64,000 nt of DNA from positions 1 to 64,000 of the forward strand of contig NZ_JBEFZF010000005.1 of the NCBI RefSeq assembly GCF_046524175.1, read 5' to 3'. A program made the translations under genes and the position numbers. This stretch comes from Spongiivirga sp046524175 (GTDB lineage Bacteria > Bacteroidota > Bacteroidia > Flavobacteriales > Flavobacteriaceae). Below are positions 1-7,837 of the stretch, one piece after another. Position 1 is the first letter of the stretch, and each line of letters starts with the position of its first letter. Under the pieces are notes generated by a model, which was not told the DNA's origin, ran no database searches, and was given only the letters and a program-made list of their open reading frames with translations.

Positions 1-872
1 AATGTTCTTGTTGCAATCCCACAATTATCAGCACTACCATTATCGATGTCATTGGGTGTAATGCTAGCCTGACCATTACTATCTAGCTGTACTGTAATGA
101 CTTGGGGGATTACACTTGGAGCTACATTGTCTTTTATAGTTACTATCGCTGTTGCGGTCTCGGTATCGATACCATCTGTTACAGTCAGCTCTACAGTATT
201 TGGTCCCAAATTGCTACAATCAAAAGCCGTTTGATCTAGGCTTAGAGTTACATTTCTACAACCAGCACTAGACCCGTTATCAATATCTTCAGGGGTTATG
301 GTCACTTGACCATTGGTGTCCAACTGCACGGTAATGTCCTGCGTTTCCACTTTCACAGACCCCACAGTTTCGTCCTCAATATTCAAATCTAAAGATTGTG
401 ATGTTGAATTACCACTGGGATCGGTCATGGTCACCGTTATGGTATTCAATCCTATATCGGAGCAAGTGAAAAGAGTTTGAGACAATGTAAAGGTATTTCC
501 ACCACTACCACAATTATCATTGGACGTTCCTATTATGTCGCCAGGATCCACTTCGACTTCAAGATTTCCACTCTCTCTTAGCGTAAAAGTGGGTGTTCCG
601 CCTATCAAACTAAAGGTTGGTGGAATATTATCCACTACAGTTACGGTAACATCTTGACTGGCTCGGTTACCTGCTAAATCGATAGCTTCGACCGTTATCG
701 TATTCTGTCCTAAATCAGTGCAATCAAAATTCAACTGGCTAAAACTCCAGGTATCAATACCGCAATTGTCAGTAGAACCATTATCTACATCGATGGAAGC
801 TATTGTAACTTGACCGCTGACGTTCAGTTGCAACGTAGTATCTTGAAGAACCAAGACTGGGTCGGTAGTGTC
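1..872 (-). repeat. Tandem Ig/HYR-like coding modules
   Basis: Within the preceding protein, modules of roughly 75-90 codons repeat at 872-630, 629-360, 359-135 and 134 to the left edge. Each has a conserved Cys pair context (DNCG and DC/TC-S-D/N-L/I-G) and a closing IxDNxxP or related linker. Modules 3 and 4 are the most alike: both read ITVQLDxNGQ, then an Asp-Ile-Asp-Asn-Gly-Ser stretch. Confidence 0.75.
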
Positions 873-2129
873 CACCACGTTAAATGTTTCTTGCGCTGAA
901 GTATTCCCCTGGCCAGAATTTGAACCTATAACACTGCCTTGAGCAATGAAAACATCAACGTCATTACAGTTGATGGAGTTAAGTTCGATGGTGAACGTTC
1001 TCGGGCCAACTTTGACCGCATTAGATCCAGCAGGTTTAGTTGCGTTATTGACAGTCACATCTTGAAGTGCCAATTGACCTGATATATCTTCGGAAAATTC
1101 AATGGTGATTGTAAATTCCTCTCCGGCAGAGGGGTTTACCGGCATTGAGGTAATAGTTGTTGAAGGTGCACACATGCTACTATAAAAGGCAGCAGCATCC
1201 TTTTGCCAACTACTAGGAATACTACCAGGATCATCAACTTCAATACAGGACAGATTTGGATTATTGATAGCCCGCATTATTGTCATGTTGGCGTTGTTAC
1301 CATTTTTAATATTCAAGGATGTTAGCAACGAATTGTTTTCAACAAAGAGCGCTCTTAAATTATTCAAATTGCTTAGATCTAAAGAGGCGAACTGGTTAGA
1401 GCCCATGGTGAGAATTTCAATTGCCGTATTCCGAGAAATGTCGACGGTCGCAAATTGATTCTCGGAGAGTCCTAGTGAGATCAATAAAGTATTCTGCGAA
1501 ACATCCAAGCTGGAAAAATTGTTATCGTCTAGTGTTAAGAATTCAAGACCAGTTAAAGAACTTACATCTAGTGTAGATAAGTTGTTGTCATTTAATTGCA
1601 AACTAGTAAGATTGGTGTTTTGGCTTATATCAATTGATGTAAAGGAGTGGTTGCGTAATTGAAGTACCTCTAAAGCGGGAAGGTTAGAGACATCTACACT
1701 ACTCAAACTAGAATTGGTTTGACCATTGGTAGACCCAACAATTCTCAAACTTGTTAAATTTGGTAGTGATCCTAATACCAACGTTTGTATATCATCTAAT
1801 TGAAAACCTTCAACCGTGATTAAGTTTTGATTAAAACTTAGGTTGAGATCCACAATATCATTGTCGGTGACAATTAGATTTTCCAAAGCAGAAAAATCTT
1901 CCAATCCAAGAAGACCAACAATGCCTTGTCCAGAAATATCTAAGGAAGTAACACCTGATATGTCTGCAGTTAACACTTGTCCCTCTAAGGTTCCTTCAGA
2001 ATCAATTCCTAAATTAATGAGCGCCTGTTCGAAATTAGCGTCTGGTATTTGAGTGTATTGGGCTAACGTAGTGCCAGTCATTAAAAAAACAAGACCGAAG
2101 CACCAAAGTAGGTTATGTTTCGTTTTCAT
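1..2129 (-). CDS. Secreted leucine-rich-repeat protein with Ig/HYR-like repeats (3' end outside window)
   Basis: Reading the minus strand from the ATG at 2129 gives 709 codons without a stop, so the gene continues past the left edge. Residues 1-23 are a signal peptide ending TTLAQ. Residues about 50-300 are leucine-rich repeats of about 21 residues built on an L-x-x-L-x-L-x-x-N-x-x pattern, some with 'LDVS' turns. From about residue 330 follows an Ig-like bacterial adhesion-type domain, then at least four repeated modules (about 420-500, 501-590, 591-665, 666 onward) sharing 'FDCxxLGxNTI' and 'DNGSxDNCG'-like motifs. This is typical of large flavobacterial cell-surface proteins, which usually end in a type IX secretion sorting domain; that end is not visible here. 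Role inferred: surface adhesion or ligand binding. No neighbour suggests a more precise job. Confidence 0.85.
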   Translation of the reverse strand, partial: MKTKHNLLWCFGLVFLMTGTTLAQYTQIPDANFEQALINLGIDSEGTLEGQVLTADISGVTSLDISGQGIVGLLGLEDFSALENLIVTDNDIVDLNLSFNQNLITVEGFQLDDIQTLVLGSLPNLTSLRIVGSTNGQTNSSLSSVDVSNLPALEVLQLRNHSFTSIDISQNTNLTSLQLNDNNLSTLDVSSLTGLEFLTLDDNNFSSLDVSQNTLLISLGLSENQFATVDISRNTAIEILTMGSNQFASLDLSNLNNLRALFVENNSLLTSLNIKNGNNANMTIMRAINNPNLSCIEVDDPGSIPSSWQKDAAAFYSSMCAPSTTITSMPVNPSAGEEFTITIEFSEDISGQLALQDVTVNNATKPAGSNAVKVGPRTFTIELNSINCNDVDVFIAQGSVIGSNSGQGNTSAQETFNVVDTTDPVLVLQDTTLQLNVSGQVTIASIDVDNGSTDNCGIDTWSFSQLNFDCTDLGQNTITVEAIDLAGNRASQDVTVTVVDNIPPTFSLIGGTPTFTLRESGNLEVEVDPGDIIGTSNDNCGSGGNTFTLSQTLFTCSDIGLNTITVTMTDPSGNSTSQSLDLNIEDETVGSVKVETQDITVQLDTNGQVTITPEDIDNGSSAGCRNVTLSLDQTAFDCSNLGPNTVELTVTDGIDTETATAIVTIKDNVAPSVIPQVITVQLDSNGQASITPNDIDNGSADNCGIATRT

Positions 2130-2275
2130 AAAAATTGAGTTTTCTATTCAGGTTCAAAAGTCAATTATTTACAAAGTGACTGTACTACCCAAAATGGGTG
2201 GGAGACGAAATACCAAACAATTCCAATTTGTTTTATTTATAACAATTCATTGAATGTTTGTTGTATTTCTTTAAG

Positions 2276-2283
2276 TATCTTTG
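2276..2283 (+). promoter_or_regulatory. Bacteroidota -7 promoter element for gcdH
   Basis: TATCTTTG matches the TAnnTTTG -7 consensus of Bacteroidota. A TTTG at 2257-2260 is only 15 nt upstream, so the -33 box is imperfect. The predicted transcript start is near 2287. This rules against the TTG at 2281 as start codon, because it lies inside the element, and favours the ATG at 2305. Confidence 0.55.
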
Positions 2284-2304
2284 TCGAAAATTGACAAACA
2301 CGCT

Positions 2305-3483
2305 ATGAAACCAGACCTTTTTGAAGCACCCGATTACTATAACCTAGATGACCTTTTAAACGACGAACATAAACTTGTTAGAGATGCCGCACGGCAGTGG
2401 GTAAAGCGTGATGTGTCACCCATCATCGAGGAGTATGCACAAAAAGCGGAGTTCCCAAAACAAATTATTGGAGGACTTGCAGAAATTGGTGCTTTTGGAC
2501 CATATATTCCTGAGGAATATGGCGGGGCAGGCCTAGATCAGATTTCGTATGGTTTGATCATGCAAGAGATTGAACGGGGAGATAGTGGAGTGCGTTCTAC
2601 AGCATCAGTGCAATCTTCTTTAGTGATGTATCCTATTTACACCTATGGAACGGAGGAGCAACGTAAGAAATACTTGCCAAAATTAGCCAGTGGCGAATGG
2701 ATGGGCTGTTTTGGATTGACAGAACCGAATCATGGTTCTAATCCTGGAGGAATGGAAACCAAATATGAAGATAAAGGGGATCACTTTTTACTAAACGGAG
2801 CCAAATTATGGATCTCAAACTCACCATTTGCTGATGTTGCCGTGGTATGGGCAAAAAATGAAGAAGGCCGTATTCATGGCCTTATTGTTGAGCGCGGGAT
2901 GGAAGGTTTTAGCACACCGGAAACGCATAATAAATGGTCATTGCGTGCGTCGGCTACGGGAGAGTTGGTTTTTAATGATGTGAAGGTGCCTAAAGAAAAT
3001 TTATTACCAGGAAAAAGCGGACTCGGTGCACCACTCGGGTGTTTAGATTCTGCTCGATATGGAATTTCATGGGGAGCTATTGGTGCAGCGATGGATTGTT
3101 ATGATACGGCATTAAGATATGCTAAAGAACGTATTCAATTTGGAAAGCCTATTGCAGCCACTCAACTTCAACAGAAAAAACTGGCCGAGATGATCACCGA
3201 GATTACCAAAGCACAGTTATTGGCTTTCCGATTAGGTCAACTTAAAAATGAAGGAAGAGCGACCACCGCTCAAATATCCATGGCCAAACGTAATAATGTG
3301 GAGATGGCCATCAACATCGCAAGAGAAGCGAGACAAGTTTTAGGAGGAATGGGTATTACTGGGGAATACAGTATTATGCGCCATATGATGAACCTTGAAT
3401 CAGTGATTACTTATGAAGGCACTCATGATATTCATTTACTGATCACAGGAATGGATATTACCGGACACGCAGCATTTAAATAA
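2305..3483 (+). CDS. gcdH: Glutaryl-CoA dehydrogenase-type acyl-CoA dehydrogenase
   Basis: This is a 392-residue FAD-dependent acyl-CoA dehydrogenase, a normal length for the family. It most resembles glutaryl-CoA dehydrogenase, which oxidises and decarboxylates glutaryl-CoA to crotonyl-CoA in lysine and tryptophan breakdown. Supporting motifs are RGDSGVRSTASVQSS (residues 91-105), whose Arg97 corresponds to the glutarate-binding arginine, GCFGLTEPNHGS in the flavin/substrate region, and TYEGTHDIH near the C-terminus with the catalytic Glu371. An in-frame TTG 24 nt upstream would add eight residues but overlaps the -7 promoter element, so the ATG is chosen. The gene stands alone and ends at a strong terminator. 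The specific substrate is inferred from the motifs; a broader acyl-CoA range is possible. Confidence 0.88.
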   Translation: MKPDLFEAPDYYNLDDLLNDEHKLVRDAARQWVKRDVSPIIEEYAQKAEFPKQIIGGLAEIGAFGPYIPEEYGGAGLDQISYGLIMQEIERGDSGVRSTASVQSSLVMYPIYTYGTEEQRKKYLPKLASGEWMGCFGLTEPNHGSNPGGMETKYEDKGDHFLLNGAKLWISNSPFADVAVVWAKNEEGRIHGLIVERGMEGFSTPETHNKWSLRASATGELVFNDVKVPKENLLPGKSGLGAPLGCLDSARYGISWGAIGAAMDCYDTALRYAKERIQFGKPIAATQLQQKKLAEMITEITKAQLLAFRLGQLKNEGRATTAQISMAKRNNVEMAINIAREARQVLGGMGITGEYSIMRHMMNLESVITYEGTHDIHLLITGMDITGHAAFK

Positions 3484-3504
3484 TGAACTACCCATATTAA
3501 CTGA

Positions 3505-3533
3505 AAAAGCCGCTTAATAAAAAAGCGGCTTTT
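3505..3533. terminator. Bidirectional terminator after gcdH
   Basis: Perfect 11-bp stem (3505-3515 with 3523-3533, GCCGC core flanked by A and T tracts) and a 7-nt loop. The A/T-rich flanks let it act on both strands, for gcdH on plus and for the small minus-strand reading frame at 3567-3671. Confidence 0.85.
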
Positions 3534-3566
3534 CCAGTTAATTTTTAGAAGACATCCATTTTGCCA

Positions 3567-3671
3567 TTACATAACGGTGGAAACCAATGCCAATGCTACA
3601 GCAATTAAAAAGAAGCCAACGCTTCTTAAAACGGATGAACTTATATTTTTCCGGGGGATTCTAAGCTTCAT
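3567..3671 (-). CDS. Putative 34-residue single-span membrane protein
   Basis: Reading the minus strand from the ATG at 3671 gives MKLRIPRKN, then a Ser/Arg stretch and a hydrophobic segment GFFLIAVALALVSTVM, followed by a stop. The basic N-terminus and one hydrophobic helix suggest a small inner-membrane protein with N-terminus inside. A TAnnTTTG-type -7 element (TATATTTG, 3756-3749 minus) lies 78 nt upstream and a terminator follows, so it could form a one-gene transcript. I do not recognise a family. A chance reading frame is possible; the surrounding 3672-3903 shows no other gene. Confidence 0.4.
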   Translation of the reverse strand: MKLRIPRKNISSSVLRSVGFFLIAVALALVSTVM

Positions 3672-3748
3672 AATACGAATTTATACTTATTAACATGTTG
3701 AAAATGGCATGTGCTATATTTTCAATAAAAATAAATAGCTATACACTA

Positions 3749-3756
3749 CAAATATA
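3749..3756 (-). promoter_or_regulatory. -7-like element upstream of the 34-residue frame
   Basis: The minus strand reads TATATTTG, a full match to TAnnTTTG. The nearest TTTG upstream on that strand (3772-3769) is only 12 nt away, so a well-spaced -33 box is missing. Confidence 0.3.
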
Positions 3757-3903
3757 GGTTAAAATAATCAAAAAAACCGATGTAATGCCAATTAAGGTAA
3801 TTATTTGTTAGAAGACAATGTCAGTTCGAGTACTCCACTATCAGTAAATATGTACCGAGAACAATAATTTTCTTATGAAAATCGAATTCAAGTTGTATGT
3901 TAG

Positions 3904-5829
3904 TTATTGGCTTACAATTACAAATTCCGATCGTCGGTTCAGCTCATGATCTGCTTTAGAACATGGGACTCCATTTGCACACTGATTGATTAATTGTGAT
4001 TCTCCATATCCTTTTCCACTAAGTCGGCTGGCATCGACACCTTTGCTAACCAAATATTTCACAGTAGATTCAGCACGTCTATTAGATAATGCCATATTAT
4101 AGGAGTCATCCGCCCTACTATCGGTATGTGATCGCACCTCAATTGTAATTTGAGGATATAAATTCATTACTTCAACTACCTTATCTAGTTGCGCCTTGGA
4201 ACTACCTTCTTGAATTTTTGCTGAATCGAATTCAAAATATATAACCTGAAGTTGTAAAATCTTACTTAAATCGTCATTGACATCGGTAATTGCTTTGTCA
4301 GCATCTAACAACATATCTACGGTGGTTGAAGCTGCCTTATTGGTTTTATTCACCAAAACTTCATTCATTAAATAGTCAGCAGCTGTAGCGCGTATACGAT
4401 GATTTTTAGTAGCATCAACAGTGAAGGAATATGTTCCATCATCCGTAGTTATCTCTTCAATCAAAGTTCCGGCCTCATCCAATAGTTGAATAGTAGCAAC
4501 CTTAATGGTGTCGTCTGATTCTTTAGCTTTTACTTGACCGGATACGATGAGATCAATTTTTTCGATCAAAGGCTTTGTCTCCGTAAAACTATAAATATCA
4601 TCGCCGCCTTTACCTCCTTCACGATTTGAAGAATAATACCCTTTTTTAGTTTCATCATTAATAGTAAAACTAAAGTCATCGTTTGGTGAATTCACAGGTC
4701 TACCTACATTCACCACATTGGTGATAGGGTTACTGTCTGCATCAAGCTGAACGGTAAACACATCTAAACCTCCAAGGCCTAAATGGCCATCAGAAGCGAA
4801 ATATAATTTATTATCCATTGAGATATAAGGGAAGGTTTCACGTCCTTCCGTATTGATCATATCACCAAGGTTTTTAGGTTTACTAAAAGTGCCATCTTCA
4901 TATACATCTACCACAAAAATATCTCCATATCCTTTTGTCCCCTTCATGTCCGATGCGAAATATAGCTTTGTACCATCTTTACTTAGTGATGGATGTGCAT
5001 AGGTATAGTTATCATCAGTAAAAGGCAGCGCTTCTACATCTACCCAACGCCCTTTCTTTTTAATTGCTTTGTAAAGTTTTAGTCGGTTAAGCGTACCGGC
5101 TTGTTCTTTTCTCTTACTGTTTCTTGTAAAATAAACAGTATTCCCGTCAGCAGTAAATGTGGTAGACGATTCATGAAAACTGGTGTTTATCCGACCTTTA
5201 AGCTTTTTAGGAGTATTCTCTTCTTCGGTATTACCGTTTATTGACACCTCATACAAATCTATAAATGGCTTCTCATCCCATTCATGTATAAATTTGGTGA
5301 AAAGGCTTTTATTCAATGAAGATGAAAACACCAGCTTGTCACCAACAACTGTGGGAGAAAAATCGGCATTTGGTGTATTAAACGCTACGGGGGTTACTTC
5401 ATATCTCCCCGATTGAAGTTCAATATCATTTAAGTAATCCGGATTTTCATTAAAAAGGATGGCCCGTTTGTCGTTCGCATTTAACAAGGTGAACTTTTCC
5501 ATATAGGCATTTGCCTTGTCATATTTTTTAATGGACTTTAGCGTTTGAGCATATCGATATAAGTATTCAGGTTCCACCTCCGAACCCAGATTAATTAACT
5601 GCTCATACCATTTATTCGCTTCCGCAAGTTTAGCATTAAAATAATAACTATCTCCTAACCGCTTGAAAATCTTAGCAGACTTCTCTCCGTTTTCTACTTC
5701 GCGCTCGTAAGCATTAATTGCTTTTTTATAGTTATAGTTGTCAAAAGCTTTATCGCCTTCGGTTTGTTTCTGCTGAGAAAAAAGCGGGAAGCTGAATATT
5801 AAAAATAGAAAAGGGGCAACAAGTTTCAT
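3904..5829 (-). CDS. PorE-like OmpA-family protein (TPR, beta-propeller, CRD, OmpA-C)
   Basis: This is a 641-residue periplasmic, outer-membrane-linked protein. After a signal peptide (cleavage near SFPLFSQ) come TPR-like helices (about 20-130), a PD40/WD40-like beta-propeller (about 150-410, with repeated 'LYFASD' and 'GYYSSNREGGKGGDDIY' blades), a carboxypeptidase regulatory-like beta-sandwich (about 425-510), and a peptidoglycan-binding OmpA C-terminal domain (about 530-641, with 'YFEFDSAKI' and 'HTDSRADDSYN'). This is the domain order of PorE of the type IX secretion system. No lipobox cysteine is seen, unlike the P. gingivalis lipoprotein form. It lies 50 bp downstream of a PorP/SprF gene on the same strand and is probably co-transcribed. 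It may be a paralogue serving that PorP rather than the core PorE. Confidence 0.85.
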   Translation of the reverse strand: MKLVAPFLFLIFSFPLFSQQKQTEGDKAFDNYNYKKAINAYEREVENGEKSAKIFKRLGDSYYFNAKLAEANKWYEQLINLGSEVEPEYLYRYAQTLKSIKKYDKANAYMEKFTLLNANDKRAILFNENPDYLNDIELQSGRYEVTPVAFNTPNADFSPTVVGDKLVFSSSLNKSLFTKFIHEWDEKPFIDLYEVSINGNTEEENTPKKLKGRINTSFHESSTTFTADGNTVYFTRNSKRKEQAGTLNRLKLYKAIKKKGRWVDVEALPFTDDNYTYAHPSLSKDGTKLYFASDMKGTKGYGDIFVVDVYEDGTFSKPKNLGDMINTEGRETFPYISMDNKLYFASDGHLGLGGLDVFTVQLDADSNPITNVVNVGRPVNSPNDDFSFTINDETKKGYYSSNREGGKGGDDIYSFTETKPLIEKIDLIVSGQVKAKESDDTIKVATIQLLDEAGTLIEEITTDDGTYSFTVDATKNHRIRATAADYLMNEVLVNKTNKAASTTVDMLLDADKAITDVNDDLSKILQLQVIYFEFDSAKIQEGSSKAQLDKVVEVMNLYPQITIEVRSHTDSRADDSYNMALSNRRAESTVKYLVSKGVDASRLSGKGYGESQLINQCANGVPCSKADHELNRRSEFVIVSQ

Positions 5830-5879
5830 ATGTTGAGTGTTTGTGCAGCAAATATGATGTTTTGCTCGCCTTAAAATTA

Positions 5880-6815
5880 TTAAAAAAATCGCGGAGATAA
5901 ACTATTTCCGGTGCTTCTAAATAACTCAAATCGAATAAAAAACTCGTGTGAACCGGAATTTGAACCTCCTAATGTGGAGAGTTCAGCATCATAAGCGTAT
6001 CCTATTAACAACGAATCGTTTAGCTGAAAACCTACTAAACCACTTAAAGCATTACCCCATCGATATGCCAAGCCAGCCCTAAATTTTTCAGAAAACAATA
6101 CATTTACAGACAGATCAACCTGTAAAGGGGCTCCTTGAACTGTCTTCACTAATATGGTTGGTTTAACTTTAGTGAAGTAGTTAACATCAAAAACATAACC
6201 TCCTATCAAATAAAGATTAGCACGCTCCTCAGCAAGTAGGGATACAGCCTCTCCTTCTACAAAAATACCTTCATCAAAATGTTTGGTCTCTAGTAAATTT
6301 GGAACGGATAATCCGACATATGCCTTATCGCTATGTACATAAAACCCAACGCCAATATTAGGAGAAAACCTATTATCTATATTATTTTGAAATTTTGGAT
6401 CGACATCTACGCCTTCAAGCCTTGAAAAGTCAACATCTAATAAACTACCTCCCGCCTTTAAACCTAAATTTAGCTGAAAGTCCTGGTTTAATCTTAGACT
6501 ATATGCAAAATCAGCGAAAAGATACGTCTCATTCGATGGGCCAATTTTATCATTAACTATTGAAACACCAAGGCCAACATTTTTAGCAACCGGAGTATTC
6601 ATAGTAAGAGTTTGTGTTTCAGGTGCACCATCAAAACCAGCCCATTGTGACCTATATAATCCGGTAAGACTAAAATAGCCTCTAGAACCAGCGTATGCCG
6701 GGTTAACACTTACCGTATTGTACATATATTGTGTATACTGAGCATCTTGTTGCCCCAACAGGGAGTGCGCCGAAAGTAGCACCAACACAATACTATAACC
6801 TATTCTTACATTCAT
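5880..6815 (-). CDS. PorP/SprF family type IX secretion outer-membrane protein
   Basis: A 311-residue outer-membrane beta-barrel protein. Diagnostic features are a signal peptide ending LLGQ, the 'QDAQYTQYMYN' and 'NPAYAGSRGYFS' motif at the mature N-terminus, 'RSQWAGFDGAPETQT', and alternating beta-strand residues to the end. SprF proteins are needed to deliver or anchor particular adhesins such as SprB through type IX secretion. A GTG nine bases upstream (6824) is an alternative start; the ATG gives a cleaner signal peptide. The usual upstream adhesin gene is absent, since the next gene upstream is divergent. It pairs with the PorE-like gene downstream. Confidence 0.9.
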   Translation of the reverse strand: MNVRIGYSIVLVLLSAHSLLGQQDAQYTQYMYNTVSVNPAYAGSRGYFSLTGLYRSQWAGFDGAPETQTLTMNTPVAKNVGLGVSIVNDKIGPSNETYLFADFAYSLRLNQDFQLNLGLKAGGSLLDVDFSRLEGVDVDPKFQNNIDNRFSPNIGVGFYVHSDKAYVGLSVPNLLETKHFDEGIFVEGEAVSLLAEERANLYLIGGYVFDVNYFTKVKPTILVKTVQGAPLQVDLSVNVLFSEKFRAGLAYRWGNALSGLVGFQLNDSLLIGYAYDAELSTLGGSNSGSHEFFIRFELFRSTGNSLSPRFF

Positions 6816-7005
6816 TAGCAACACAAAGTAAGCCTTTTCCTATTGATTTAAACGTATGTTTTCACTTTTTGTACAACGAAAAATAATCAACTATCGCATT
6901 TAGTTGTCTCATGATTCAACTAAAAATATCAACTTTCGACAAAAAACACATTATTATCTTTTAATTAAACATTCGTATACCTTTAACTACGTTTATTTTA
7001 ATTAG

Positions 7006-7013
7006 TAAGTTTG
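7006..7013 (+). promoter_or_regulatory. -7 element close to the start codon of the TonB-C-like gene
   Basis: TAAGTTTG matches TAnnTTTG. A TTTA at 6982-6985 sits 20 nt upstream as a one-mismatch -33 box. The predicted transcript start falls within about 2 nt of the ATG at 7019, implying a nearly leaderless mRNA. Confidence 0.4.
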
Positions 7014-7018
7014 TTCAA

Positions 7019-7489
7019 ATGAAACGATTCACATTTTTATTCGTATTTGGGCTATATTTTGGGGGTACTTTTGTGGTTTTAGGTCAAAAGAAAGATCCGG
7101 TAATAGAAACCATTAAAAAACGTCCTATTAAAACAGTTGCATTTGAACTTGTACATAATGCACCTCAGCACCCGGAATGTGATGATACTTCTTATGATCC
7201 GCAAGGACGAAGATGCCTTACTCAAACTCTTGTAAAAAAAATAAGCTCAGAATTTAATACCCGTCTGCTGAGCGAAACAGAAAATGGACAGCGGCGTATT
7301 ATTATCACTATGCTCATTGACGAAAACGGAAAAATTCTCTTTACTAATACAAACTCAAAAGATTCGATTTTTAATAAAGAGATTAAAAGAATTATAGCAA
7401 CACTTCCTAAACTAAAAGCAGCTACCCACATGAGAGGGCCAGCCAAAGTTAGATTACGGCTACCGATGACCTTTGTTGTTAGTGATTAA
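7019..7489 (+). CDS. Secreted TonB C-terminal-like domain protein
   Basis: 156 residues with an N-terminal signal peptide or anchor ending VVLGQ. The body carries the pattern of flavobacterial TonB C-terminal-like domains: 'HPECDD' followed by 'RRCLTQTLVKKISSEFN', then 'ITMLIDENGKI', 'EIKRIIATLPKLK' and a terminal 'RLRLPMTFVV'. The two cysteines probably form a disulfide. There is no proline-rich spacer, so it is not a full energy-coupling TonB; it is likely a free periplasmic domain. It is divergent from porP and overlaps the convergent YjbR gene by 4 bp. Function unknown. Confidence 0.7.
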   Translation: MKRFTFLFVFGLYFGGTFVVLGQKKDPVIETIKKRPIKTVAFELVHNAPQHPECDDTSYDPQGRRCLTQTLVKKISSEFNTRLLSETENGQRRIIITMLIDENGKILFTNTNSKDSIFNKEIKRIIATLPKLKAATHMRGPAKVRLRLPMTFVVSD

Positions 7490-7833
7490 AATGTATCGCG
7501 AATTTTTTTAGGCAAGCTTTTTACAATTAGATCGTATGAATGATCGATAAGATCGATTACCAAATCAGGTGGAAGTTGTTCGGGAAAAATGGTATTCCAG
7601 TGTTTTTTGTTCATATGGTATCCCGGAATAATCAAACCATCATAGGTTTCCCTCAATTCAATGGCTCTTTCAGGATCACACTTTAGATTAATTTGAAAAG
7701 GAACACGTTCCAATCCACAAATGGTGAAGATTTTTCCTGCAACCTTAAAAACCAAGGTCACCTCATCAAAAGGAAAATGCTCAGTTACCTGTGACTTTGA
7801 CAAACAATATTCCCGATAGTGTTCTACATTCAT
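7486..7833 (-). CDS. MmcQ/YjbR family protein
   Basis: A 115-residue protein with the YjbR fold pattern: 'HFPFDEVTLVFKVAGKIF', 'INLKCDPERAIELRE', 'GYHMNKKHWNTI' and 'LIDHSYDLIVKSLPKK'. YjbR proteins have a CyaY-like alpha/beta fold with a proposed DNA-binding role, but the true function is unknown. It is the last gene of the minus-strand run that starts with hemW, only 4 bp after the ATP-grasp gene. Confidence 0.85.
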   Translation of the reverse strand: MNVEHYREYCLSKSQVTEHFPFDEVTLVFKVAGKIFTICGLERVPFQINLKCDPERAIELRETYDGLIIPGYHMNKKHWNTIFPEQLPPDLVIDLIDHSYDLIVKSLPKKIRDTF

Positions 7834-7837
7834 ACCT

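Noticed and set aside
1264..2253. Three plus-strand frames of 64-69 codons at the left end
   Set aside because: Two lie fully antisense to the LRR gene, and the third (2053-2253) covers its start and the intergenic region; none shows composition or motifs of a real protein.
2281..2304. TTG start eight codons upstream of gcdH
   Set aside because: It lies within the -7 promoter element and the extra residues are not typical of the family.
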